Shown piece by piece: positions 34,601 through 47,435 of a stretch of DNA of 53,382 nt. The position numbers and the translations under genes were made by a program. The stretch lies in contig JADHYX010000039.1 of NCBI GenBank assembly GCA_027604685.1, positions 1 to 53,382 on the forward strand, in the 5' to 3' direction. Source of the DNA: Lobulomyces angularis. Taxonomy: Eukaryota; Chytridiomycota; Chytridiomycetes; Lobulomycetales; Lobulomycetaceae. Position 1 is the stretch's first letter. Every line of letters starts with the position of its first letter. The notes under the pieces were generated by a model. That model was not told where the DNA came from. It ran no database searches and worked only from the letters and a program-made list of their open reading frames with translations.

Positions 34601-37600
34601 TGTTGTTGCGAAACTAATTGATTGATCTGTGGCTGATGTAAAATACACATAAGACGTTGTTTTTTTTGTAGTAGTTGTTGAAGGTTCAGATGGAATATTT
34701 GTTTCAGTTTCATATTCATTAGTAAATGTGAAAGGATTTTCGGTACTTGATGGGTGGTTGTAGTCAATAGTTTCAGTTTCTGAGATATATACAGAGCGGG
34801 ACGAAGATATTTCGGGTAAAACTGTGCTTGAAGCAACTGCGGAAGTTTCAGAAGTTCGAATTAAACTTACAAAATCAAAACTTGTGGTTACTCCAAAAGT
34901 GAGCTTTTCTTCAGTGGTGTATGCTTCGTTTTCTGACGGTGTTTGTAAAGTAAATTGGTTACTAGTATATTCAGGAAGTTCATCGTTAACGGTTGTTGTG
35001 TCTTCTTTAAAGGTAACGATATTTGTTGCTGAATATGGTTCGCTAGAAGAAGGAACAGTTGTAAATTTTGAAGAAATCTCTGGAACGTTCAATGAGGTTG
35101 TAATGATTGGAAATTCATCACTAATAGTTGAAGCTAAAGGTTCTTTTGTTAATGAGTGATAGTGAGTAGGTTCTAAATCATCACTGGTATACTCAGGTGC
35201 AAAAGTTTCCAGAGAAGTAAAGACTGAACTTTCTTCGGACTTTGTAAAAGCGGAAGTTGAGACGGTGCTTGTTTCTTCGAAAACAAACTCATTGGTAGTA
35301 AACTCTTCCGTATAAAACGAAAGAGAAGATATCAAAGGAGCTTCAGTAGTTTCAACTGGTAAAGTTGATTCTTTAACAGTTAGTGAAGGAACAACTGGAA
35401 GTTCAAAAGTTGTTGACTGAATGACGGTTTCTTTTATGGTACTATATTCCTGAGTTAACATTGCAGTTGTTTTGTCAACTGGCAACTCAAATGAAGTTTC
35501 AGTGGCTAACAATGAAGTTGAAGTAAATACTGGTGCCAAAGTTGTTTCTTGGGAGGTAGTAGTTTCTTCTTGTGGTAGATAAAACGAGGAAGTGAATTCT
35601 GNNNNNNNNNNNNNNNNNNNNNNNNNNNNNNNNNNNNNNNNNNNNNNNNNGGGAGGTAGTAGTTTCTTCTTGTGGTAGATAAAACGAGGAAGTGAATTCT
35701 GGTGCCAAAGTTGTTTCTTGGGAGGTAGTAGTTTCTTCTTGTGGTAGATAAAACGAGGAAGTGAATTCTGGTGCCAAAGTTGTTTCTTGGGAGGTAGTAG
35801 TTTCTTCTTGTGGTAGATAAAACGAGGAAGTGAATTCTGATGCCAAAGTTGTTTCTTGGGAGGCGGTAGTTTCTTCTTGTGGCAGATAAAACGAGGAAGT
35901 GAATTCTGATGCCAAAGTTGTTTCTTGGGAGGTAGTAGTTTCTTCCTGTGGTAGATAAAACGAGGAAGTGAATTCTGGTGCCGAAGTTGCGGTAGTTTCT
36001 TCTTGTGGTAGGTAAAACGAGGAAGTGAACTCAGGTGCCAAAGTTGCTTCCTGTGAAGTAAAAGGTCCTTCTTCTGGTTCAAAAATTGTGGAAGTGAATT
36101 CTGGCATCAATGTCGCTATCAGTACAGTAGAAATTTCTTCATCTGGTTCAAGAGCTGTGGAAGTGAATTCTGGAGCAAGAGTCGTTTCTAAGGGTAGTTC
36201 TGGTTCAACTACCGTAGTTCTATGTTCAAAAAAAGTCTCAGTTGCAGCCAGCGTGGATTCATCTGGGACTAAGGTGCTTTTAGATGTGAATTCAGGAACG
36301 ATATAGTCAAAAGTAGTAGTTTCATCTACTACATAGTCAATTGTAGTTGCACTTACTTCAGAATCAACTGAAGTAGTTGAAAACTCGAAAACGAAATTTG
36401 AAGAGGTTGTTGTAGCTTCTACCAAAAATTCGTCTGTTGTAGTTTCTTGTGCAAAAGTTGTTTCTTCAACAACAATAGCTATTGTTGTTGAAAAGATTGG
36501 TGTTTCATCAATAATGGTTTGTTCATCATAGTTTGGAATTGTTGAAGTTTGTTCAAAATTAAATCCTTCAGTAGTGGCTGAAGAAACTTCAGGAACATAT
36601 ACAGCAGTTTTCGGTTCTTCAACCACATATACTTCAGTAGTGGTAATCTCTTCAGGTGTAATAGTAGTAATTTCTTCAGGTGTAATAGTAGTAATTTCTT
36701 CAGGTGTAACAGTAGTATATTCTTCAGGTGTAACAGTAGTATATTCTTCAAGTGTAATAGTAGTAAATTCTTCAATGTGTACAGTAGTTGTTGGTTCTTC
36801 AATTACAAATTCTTCAGTAGTTGTAATTTCTTCATGCAAAGAAGTTGATGGCAAAATCACGAAGGCGTCAGTAGTTGTAATTTCTTCAGGAACAGCTGCA
36901 GTAGATTCTTCAACCACATAAACAGCAGTTGTAGATTCTTCAACCACATAAACAGCAGTGGTAGGTTCTACAAATACAAATTCTTCGGTGGTAGATTCTG
37001 CAACATGTACAGCGGTAGTTGGTTCTTCAATTACGGAATCATCTGATGTTACCGTGGTGCCAATATTAAGGAAATCCGATGAAGTGGAAATTTCCACTAA
37101 ATTGACAGTAGTAGCAGGTTCAAAATTGGTAGTTTCTTCCGCTGTAGTCTGTTGAACAAATGATGGTGCAATAGTCGTTTCTTCAGAAGGTTCACCAAGA
37201 GTTTCATATAAAGTTGTTACGTAATGTGAAGATTCTTGTGGAAATGTGTTTACAGTGGTATAATGACTAAGAGTTGTGTTTGGAAGAGGTTCATTAACAA
37301 AAGGCTTTATTCCGTCTCTCTTAAAAAACATCTCTTGTGTATGTTGTAATAAACCTTGTTGTGCAGGGGAGGCTTCTCCATTTACGGCAGCATAGGCTCT
37401 AAGCATACGAAGTTGATTTTGTTTTAAATTAGTTTGGTAGGACATTGCATCATCATGACGACGATACCAATTTAAAGGTTCTGAGACTGCTTCCATAGCT
37501 TTATCATTTAATGCCATTTTTGCAAGAAATTCATAATCTTCAAAACCTACACCGTAATCTTCAGTAAAACCCCCAGAAGATATAAACAATTCTCTGTTTA

Positions 37601-40058
37601 CAAGCATCTTTGAATCACCGAAAACATTTTCCAGCATTCCAGGTAATTTTGCAGCACCAAGGGGTAAATATCTCTTTAGCGAAATGGTGGAAGTAGGACC
37701 TTTCATTCCAGTAAAAACATCGTGTCCAGAAGTAACAACTTCTGCGTTTCTGTTGATAGCAACTTTAACCAAAGTCTCTACTTGATGAGGTTTAGCAAGA
37801 TCATCATCATCCATAAAAACAACATATTTTCCTGCTGCATGTTTAACACCAGCGTTACGAGCTGCCCCGAGATACTTATTTTTTTCACGAATGACTTTCC
37901 AACCTTTATTCTCCCACCAACCCCAAGTAATAGATTCAAGGATTCTAATTGATTCCTTATCGGTTGAACCGTCATCAACTAGGACAACTTCAATGTTTGG
38001 ATAGGTTTGTGCTTCAATTGATTCAACTGCCTGTTTTAATAAATGACCACGATTATGATGTACCAAGACAATTGAGACTAATGGATAATCCTCGGTTTCT
38101 TCATATTTCTTGTTGCAAACAGAGATGTCATTACCTGCATTGTTTTTGTGAATATCAATCCAACCATCGACTGCAAAACTTTTTGACTCAGACGGCCTGG
38201 CAACAATGACTATGTAAAAATATAAAAAAAATTTTATATTAAAAATTTTTTTTGATTTAATTTTTTCCTCTTTACCTGAATTAGTAATTAAATTTCTAAA
38301 TCGTTCACTAAATTCAGCAGCAGTTGGATTAGACAGAACTTGGACCTTATCTTCTTCCAAGATCATATCTTTGATGGCACTGTTATAGGAAGAGATAAAT
38401 GGGTAGCGGTTAAACAGTAACTCTCTAGCAATGGTAGATGAAAAATCAAGGAGTGCAGGTAAAACAGCAATTCTTCCGGAATCCATTTTCAAGTAGCTGA
38501 GGATTTCATGGACTTCACGAAGTTTAATGACATTCCATTTTAAACCGTATTCTTCCCAATTAGAAGCATAGATATCAATCCATTCACCAGAAGGGACATC
38601 ATCAACTGTTTTTTCAAAACCAACAAAACTAACTGATATTCCAGCTTTACCAAGTTCTTCAGCAACCAAATCGACAGATTCACAGAATAATTTTAACCCA
38701 TCGATTGTAGTCATAGGACCAACAAAAACTAATTCCTTTAAAGTAGCCTCTTTAATACCGAGATCCTCAGTTTCCACGATGGAAGATATTCTTTCAATGA
38801 CATTTGTGCCAAAAGTTGAAAACTTCCATGAAAGTTTACGAACGGTTTCTAATAGGTACTTCGATGAAAAAACCAAGTTATCCTATTAAAAAAGGAAAAA
38901 ATTAGATTTAATCATAAGTTCTGATTTATTCACTTACAGCATATTCAACAGATTTTAAGGTTATATAATCAAGTTTTAAAGTGTTAAGGTCAGTTACAAC
39001 GAAGTTAGGATCATTCATTTCAATAGTTTTCGTATCACCAGGTGGTAATCGGTCTACTTGAACAATATACTTAGTCTTGGAACAAATTAGTCCTTGCTTT
39101 TGTGCCATTAAGGTGTAGAAACCAGTTCCAGAATGAGCAGTGAAGTGTACAGTGGCATATTGCTTTTGCTGGCGAATTAAATACTGGTATACTTCGTAGG
39201 ACCTTTCTTCAGTTGGATTTTCGCCAAAGCTTAAACCAAGACTTGGTAATCTAATAAGTAATTAAGGTAACTGTATAAACACATCAAATAATTCAAATAT
39301 TAACCTTATAAGCGAAACGCCTTCTACACGAAGATCCCTCTGAAACTTCCAAAACATTGGAGTTTCAGTTCCAACGTAGAGAACAGAAACTTGGAAGCCA
39401 GCCCGTACAAGGTGAAAGGCTAAGGAGGAGGTGCTTTCAGCTTCAACCGCTTGGTTTAAGTTGAGATCACCAATACTCTCAGTAACAATTAAAACAGAAT
39501 TTGGGGTAGGGTCATTCAAATCTAAATCAAAATCGTTAATATATGGCTCTTGTGAATCAAATTTACCAGAAGAAACAGCATCAGAGCAAAGAGGACCAGC
39601 GTAACCAAGGTCGCATAAGCATTTGCTATTTTTGGCAACAACACCATGCCCAGAACAGAGTTCACCATCTAAGAAAAACAAAAAAAATTAAGTAAATGGA
39701 ACCAGATGATAAGTTGGAAAAAAGCCAAAGTTGGCAAAAAAGCTATTGTTAAGTTAATAAAAAACTTTATTTTTACCAATGGTAAATCCAAACATCTTAT
39801 AAATATTTTGATTGAATAATTCCATCTAAAAAAAGTAAAAAATTAGAAGATATTAAAAAATGTAATCTTTACTTTAGTGTGCAGTTGAGTGTTGAAAGAA
39901 TGAGTGTTGAAAACTTGAGAAAAAGCACCCATAAAACCAACTGCTAAGAATAATATCCCTAACCCAGTTTTCGTTAAGGTTTTTTTGCTGTCAGTATATA
40001 CTCTTTCATGGTCAAATTCTCTTCCAACATGGGTTAATTTTTTGTCTTTAAAACCCAT
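25675..40058 (-). CDS. Giant glycosyltransferase-adhesin: signal-anchor, EGF, GT4-like, GT2, Ser/Thr repeats, two TIG/REJ-like modules, TM, PPxY tail
   Basis: About ten exons: 39873-40058, 39777-39825, 39305-39668, 38938-39250, 38276-38882, 32461 to about 38210 (with the gap), 31954-32406, 29825-31906, 27350-29775, 25675-27297. The protein is about 4,600 residues. In order: a cytosolic head and signal-anchor (GLGILFLAVGFMGAF, about 32-50); an EGF-like knot (CSGHGVVAKNSKCLCDLGYA); a GT4-like region (SVLIVTESIGDLNLN to about 500); a GT2 domain at about 545-765 with VSIVLVHHNRGHLLKQAVES, VLVDDGSTD, VVFMDDDDLAKP and FEDYEFLAKM; a Ser/Thr-rich zone at about 810-1750; module A at about 1750-3020 and module B at about 3020-4435, each with Cys-rich knots, TIG-like folds and a REJ-like region; a TM segment (AAIGGAVGAAVVLAIIAGAI); and a tail of about 155 residues with LPPSYNAF. 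GT2 and repeats lie in one uninterrupted exon, so the fusion is direct. Both ends should face the cytosol. Acceptor sugar or partner unknown. Confidence 0.85.
35521..36060 (-). repeat. 69-nt coding minisatellite, 23-residue unit
   Basis: Seven visible copies of a 69-nt unit, six on the high-coordinate side of the gap and one below it, encode PEFTSSFYLPQEETTTSQET plus TLA, with small changes (S for P at position 1, A for T at 16). One copy near 35985 is shortened. DNA identity between neighbours is almost complete, which suggests recent unequal exchange. The array lies in the Ser/Thr-rich stalk of the giant gene. Confidence 0.9.
35602..35650. other. Assembly gap (49 N) inside the 69-nt repeat
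   Basis: The flanks match the repeat unit so that the true missing length should be 18 + 69n bases. That is a multiple of three and would keep the reading frame. The 49 N present are not, so translation across them shifts frame artificially. True copy number is unknown. Confidence 0.9.
36635..36775 (-). repeat. 24-nt coding repeat (TPEEITTI-type octapeptide)
   Basis: About five tandem octapeptides alternating EEYTTVTP and EEITTITP in the stalk of the giant gene. They are flanked by related, more diverged copies of YVVEESTTAV and VIEEPTTAVH. Dense Thr suggests O-glycosylation. Confidence 0.8.
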
Positions 40059-40832
40059 CTAATCTAAATCTACTCTAAATTGAGGTTATCTATAGGTAAC
40101 TATATATTATTTGGTGTTGAAAAAGTCTATATCTATCTAGTTTATGAGGTAAATAGACTTTTTTTTCCTATTTTTTATTGAAATAACTTATTAAAACTTT
40201 TTAATAATTTTTCTCTAAAAAATTTAATTTTTTTTTTTTGAAAAATTTTTTTTTCACTTTAAAAAGGTTTCAAATTTTTATCGCGTAGTCTGGATTAGAA
40301 TTTTAGAAAAATTTAAAGTCAGCCATTAGCTCCCTTTTTTTTAACAAAACCCAAAAAAAAAAAACCAACAAATATGACAAATTCTAGTAGCCAGATATTA
40401 TTTATTTAATTTCTCATAACTATCACTTGTATAATTTTTTAACAAATGACTTAAATAATTTTTTTTTTTTTCTGTATTTTTAATTTTTTTCTGGGGAAAA
40501 ATTTTTCCAACTTTTTCACCAATTGAAAATATTGTACCCTTTTCTTGGATATATTCTGAAGAATTTTTTTTTAACAGTTTATTTTTCGCGTCATTTTGCA
40601 AAACTAATTCTACAAGCGGCGAAGTACATTAGAAATTCTATATTCCAATCATAAATATATTTTTCGTAGTGGTATTTATTTGAAACAGAACTGTAAATAG
40701 CGGATAAAAATTTTTTCATGATGGTTAATAAAAATTGCAATTACAAAAATCTTTATTGAAAAAAAAAATAGATATATATAAAAAGAAATTTTAATTAAAA
40801 GTAAACATAAATTTTTTTTTAATATAACTATC
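40059..40832. other. Region between giant gene and EF-1alpha; possible small broken gene
   Basis: On the minus strand an ATG near 40719 opens 42 codons (MKKFLSAIYSSVSNKYHYEK...) ending at about 40590. An overlapping second frame continues for 68 codons (LQNDAKNKLLKKNSSEYIQE..., to 40398). They could be joined only by a 24-nt intron, shorter than any other seen here, or by a frameshift. I do not recognise either part. The rest is AT-rich promoter/UTR sequence. Confidence 0.25.
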
Positions 40833-43862
<3,030 letters not shown>

Positions 43863-44225
43863 ATGAGTGACGAAGAAGTTGTTGATCCAATGCCATTAAT
43901 CCAAGAAGGTTTTTAATCAACTGATATCTTTCCTTAATTTTAATTTTTTTTTTTTTAAAAAATATCTATAAAATTTTTGTAACTCATTTAGATTGTAAAA
44001 ATTCACATCACTGTCATTCCATTAAAGATAAATTTGAGGAATGCAACATAAGAGTAACCAATGCTGACGGTTCAACCGAGGAGACCTGTGTTGAAGAATT
44101 TTTTGATCTAATGGAATGCGTAGATCACTGTATTTAAAATCTTATTATTCTTTTCTTTAAAATTTTACCTTTTTTTCATTTTATTTTTAGGCGCTAGCGA
44201 TAAAATTTTTGCAACATTGAAATAA
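43863..44225 (+). CDS. Cytochrome bc1 complex hinge subunit (QCR6/UQCRH-like)
   Basis: Small acidic subunit of complex III on the intermembrane-space side of the inner mitochondrial membrane, next to cytochrome c1. Exons 43863-43908, 43992-44129 and 44191-44225 join to 72 residues. It shows the acidic start MSDEEVVDPMPLIQED. The paired Cys motif follows: C-K-N-S-H-H-C, FEECNIRV, ETCVEEFFDLMECVDHCAS. The end is KIFATLK, like the -KLFxKLK end of UQCRH/QCR6. Shorter acidic N-terminus than yeast QCR6. Its presence argues for aerobic respiration and against an anaerobic gut fungus. Confidence 0.85.
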
Positions 44226-44818
44226 ATTTAATGCTTCCATTACTCCTTTCTTTAAATCTTTCTCTATTAATACTATTATTTTTTTTTTAAAGAAGAAGTT
44301 TATATTTAAAAATTTTAAATAAAAAAAATATAAAGAACAAAATTAAAACTTCCTACTTCCTTTTTAAAATTCTTTTTAAATTTTTTTTTAGAGATTGCAA
44401 CAAAAGAAATTTTATTATAATGGAAAAAAATTATTGAAATCAAACAATTTCCTTACTCTTAAAACAAGAATACAATAATTCGAAAAAAAATTCAGCAAAA
44501 ATATTATAGCAAATTTATTATTAAACTTATGTTAAAATAGTAGCTCTTAGAAGTTGGCCAAATTATAAAATAAGATAAAAATTATTTTACATTTTTTTAT
44601 TTTTAAATAAAATACGGAATTTTTTTACTTTTAGATGGATTTTTTACTTTTGAAAAATATCAAATTATTTTTTTAAAATACCAAAACTATATCAACCCTG
44701 AAACTAAAGGTGGATCCTCTTTAAATGTTTTTTACAATGTTATTGCCATAATTCTAATTTATAAAGTTCTTTGAAAGCAGTGTGATTTTAGAAAAAAAAA
44801 AAATTTTTTTTTTTTTTT
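44226..44818. other. Convergent 3' flanks, AT-rich
   Basis: Poly-T/poly-A rich sequence between QCR6-like and TRP2 stops. No gene seen. Confidence 0.4.
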
Positions 44819-46711
44819 TTAAACAAAAACAACATTTTTTAATTCTTCCTTCATTTTGTTAAAATGAAATAACTCTGCTTTTTCAATGGCTGTGATGTTA
44901 CTTTTTAATTTATTTATAGTTTCTTCATATTCATCCTCAGGATTTGAATCGTATACTATACCGCCACCAGCTTGAAAATAAACATAGCCTTCTTTGAAAA
45001 CCATCTATTTTTTTTTAATCAATTGAAAATTAGATTTGTAATACGAACAGTTCTGATGGCAATGCAAGTGTCCAAATTACCAGAATAACTAAAATATCCA
45101 ACAGCTCCAGCATAAATTCCTTTTTATAATTGTATTGTTTGTTAGCTATATAAAAAAGAACAAAAAATTAAAACCTCGCTTTTCCTTTTCAAGTTCATAT
45201 ATCAACTCCATTGCTTTCACTTTTGGAGCACCAGAGACAGTGCCTGCAGGAAAGATTGAACGGAATGCATCAAATCTGGTTTTTTCTTTACGAAGTTTGC
45301 CACTAACGTGAGAAACAATGTGCATCACATGGGAATATTTTTCAATATGCATCAAACTATCTAACTTAACTGAGCTGGGCTCACAAATTCTATTCATATC
45401 ATTTCTTCCTAAATCTACAAGCATTATATGCTCGCTTCTCTCCTTCAAATCACTTAATAATTCTACAGCCAAGTTGTGATCCTCCTCTGGAGTTTTCCCT
45501 CTTTTTCTTGTACTATTTTTTTTAATAAAATTGTTAATATAATTTATAATATTATTAAGTATTAAAAATGTTCGTAAAGAATTATTTGATTTATAAAATA
45601 TACGTAACTTACCCTGCAATTGGGTGAGTAAAAACCGTCATTGTTTCATCAACTTTTACCAGCATTTCAGGTGAAGCACCAACAAGCTGAAAAGCCCCTA
45701 AATCTACATAAAACATGTAAGGAGAAGGATTCGTAGACCTAAGCTGACGGTAAGCATTAAAAGGATGCAATGTTGTTTTTTTGCGGATTCTCTGACTAGG
45801 TACGGCTTGAATGATATTCCCCTCGTTAATATGAAATTTTAAATCACCAACAAATTTTTGATAACCTTCCTTTCCAACGTTGGAAACTGATGGCTCATTT
45901 AGTAAAATTTCTGTTTGAAAAGGTAAAGGTGTTATATCATCGTTTAAAGTTTTTATAATATCCAAAATTTCAAGCTGTACTCTTTCGTATTCTTTTTTTA
46001 TTTCAGATTCAGTACTTGAAAAGTTTTCATTTACTTTAAAATGAGAGCAAACTTTAATGACATGATGTAAATGATCAAATATAATAATAGTATCACAAAA
46101 CATAAAAACAGCATCGGGTATGTTCAATGGATCTGCTAATTCTTTATTAGCAGTTTTTGGCTCAAAAAATCTAACACTAAAAATGAAATTAAAAACTTAA
46201 AATTTAGAAGATACTTACCAATCATATGATACATATCCTACAGCACCGCCTGTAAACCCAGGTAAACCATTAACAGGGACAAAGTTTATATGGTCCAAGT
46301 ACTTTTCCAAGGTAATTAGAGGGTCACCATGAATGTATTCATTTTCGCCAACGTGAAGTACTTTTTGTGGATCTTAATTTATTAATTACTTAGTTTAAAA
46401 TTCCAAAAGACAAAACTTCACACAAAAAAATTCTTACTTGCACCAATGAATGAAAATCTTCCAATTTTTTCACCACCTGCAACCGATTCAAATAAAAAGG
46501 AATATGCACCAGGGGTATTATACCTTAAGCCATTGTCATTATCTAATTTTGAACTCGTAACTTTGTTTTTAGAAGAGTACGCTAACTTGGAATAAACTGA
46601 AACAGGGGTTAGCAAATCGGATGAAATTTCAGAGTAAATAGGAATAAGGTTTCCTTTCTTGGCTTTAACAAGTGATACAATTTCTTCTAAAGTAGGAGAG
46701 AAAATTTCCAT
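44819..46711 (-). CDS. TRP2: Anthranilate synthase component I
   Basis: Makes anthranilate from chorismate with ammonia supplied by the TRP3 glutaminase; first step of tryptophan synthesis. Start [20 protein letters not shown] is chosen over an upstream in-frame ATG that would add a Lys-rich low-complexity run. Motifs: [20 protein letters not shown] (region of the Trp feedback site), [61 protein letters not shown] (rebuilt across an intron), [57 protein letters not shown] and [19 protein letters not shown]. About six exons; the last intron has the unusual donor GTTCGT. Complete by length. Divergent from TRP3. Confidence 0.95.
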
Positions 46712-47435
46712 TGCTTTTCTTTTCTTTTTTCTTTTATTTTTTATTTTTTTTTTTTTTTTTTTTTTGTTAAATTGAATTTTTATGACTGGAAAAATTATTT
46801 TGGATTTTTTAAGATTCATTCGAATATAATGTAATAGGAAACTCCGCTAATGCTGCTTGTTGAGCTTCGGGTTTAGGAGTTATTCAAATAAATTAGAGAA
46901 ATAACTTGATTAATTTTTCTAATTCCACCATCTTTTCTTTATGCAAAAAAAACAAAAAACCTACAAATGTTGCAGGGTTCAGTTGATTACATTGGTAACG
47001 CTTTCTCTATTGGCCTTGAAGATGTAAATTGTTATGGGTTATTTTAAGCACTTGCCATCCTCCTTTAAAAAATACTCCCGAAAAAACCTCTTATACTCTA
47101 TTATGTGAATAAGAAAAAAACATTAAGTTTTAATTCCAAAAATATCTTTTAAAAAATAAGCTATTAAATAGATAATAATTGTCTTGATAACCAGTAATCC
47201 CAGAAGTGTGAGGTCTTTCTTTGAAGTTTTAATTATATACTTAAAAATTTATATACACAGAGAAAATATGGATCTAAAAATGCTGTGTCTGTCAATTCTA
47301 TTAATTGTAGATCAAATTTTACAAAAAATATGTTTTTCTCCGTTACTTTTATGATTCACACAAAATTTGTTAACCTACTAAAAAAATTTTTTTTTTTTTT
47401 TTTTTTTTAAAAATAAAATTTATTTACAAAACAAA
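46712..47435. promoter_or_regulatory. Divergent promoter between TRP2 and TRP3
   Basis: About 0.72 kb separates the two start codons. No exact Gcn4 site (TGASTCA) was found; TGATTCA near 47352 is one mismatch away. An ATG-initiated 26-codon ORF near 46972-47052 could be a chance frame. Confidence 0.45.

Noticed and set aside
35499..36082. Split of the giant gene into two genes at the N gap
   Set aside because: The frame change equals the non-multiple-of-three gap length; identical repeat units flank it in the frames expected for one protein.
36025..37155. Several plus-strand Val/Ser-rich ORFs antisense to the stalk
   Set aside because: Repetitive VVVISSG-type translations are the reverse reading of Thr/Glu repeats; the minus strand has the domains and splice sites.
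46712..46819. Longer N-terminus for TRP2 from an upstream ATG
   Set aside because: Would add 36 residues dominated by a poly-Lys run coded by a homopolymer A tract; the downstream [11 protein letters not shown] matches a normal TrpE start.
47350..47360. Gcn4-type site in the TRP2/TRP3 promoter
   Set aside because: TGATTCA differs from TGASTCA at one base; no exact site seen, so not called.
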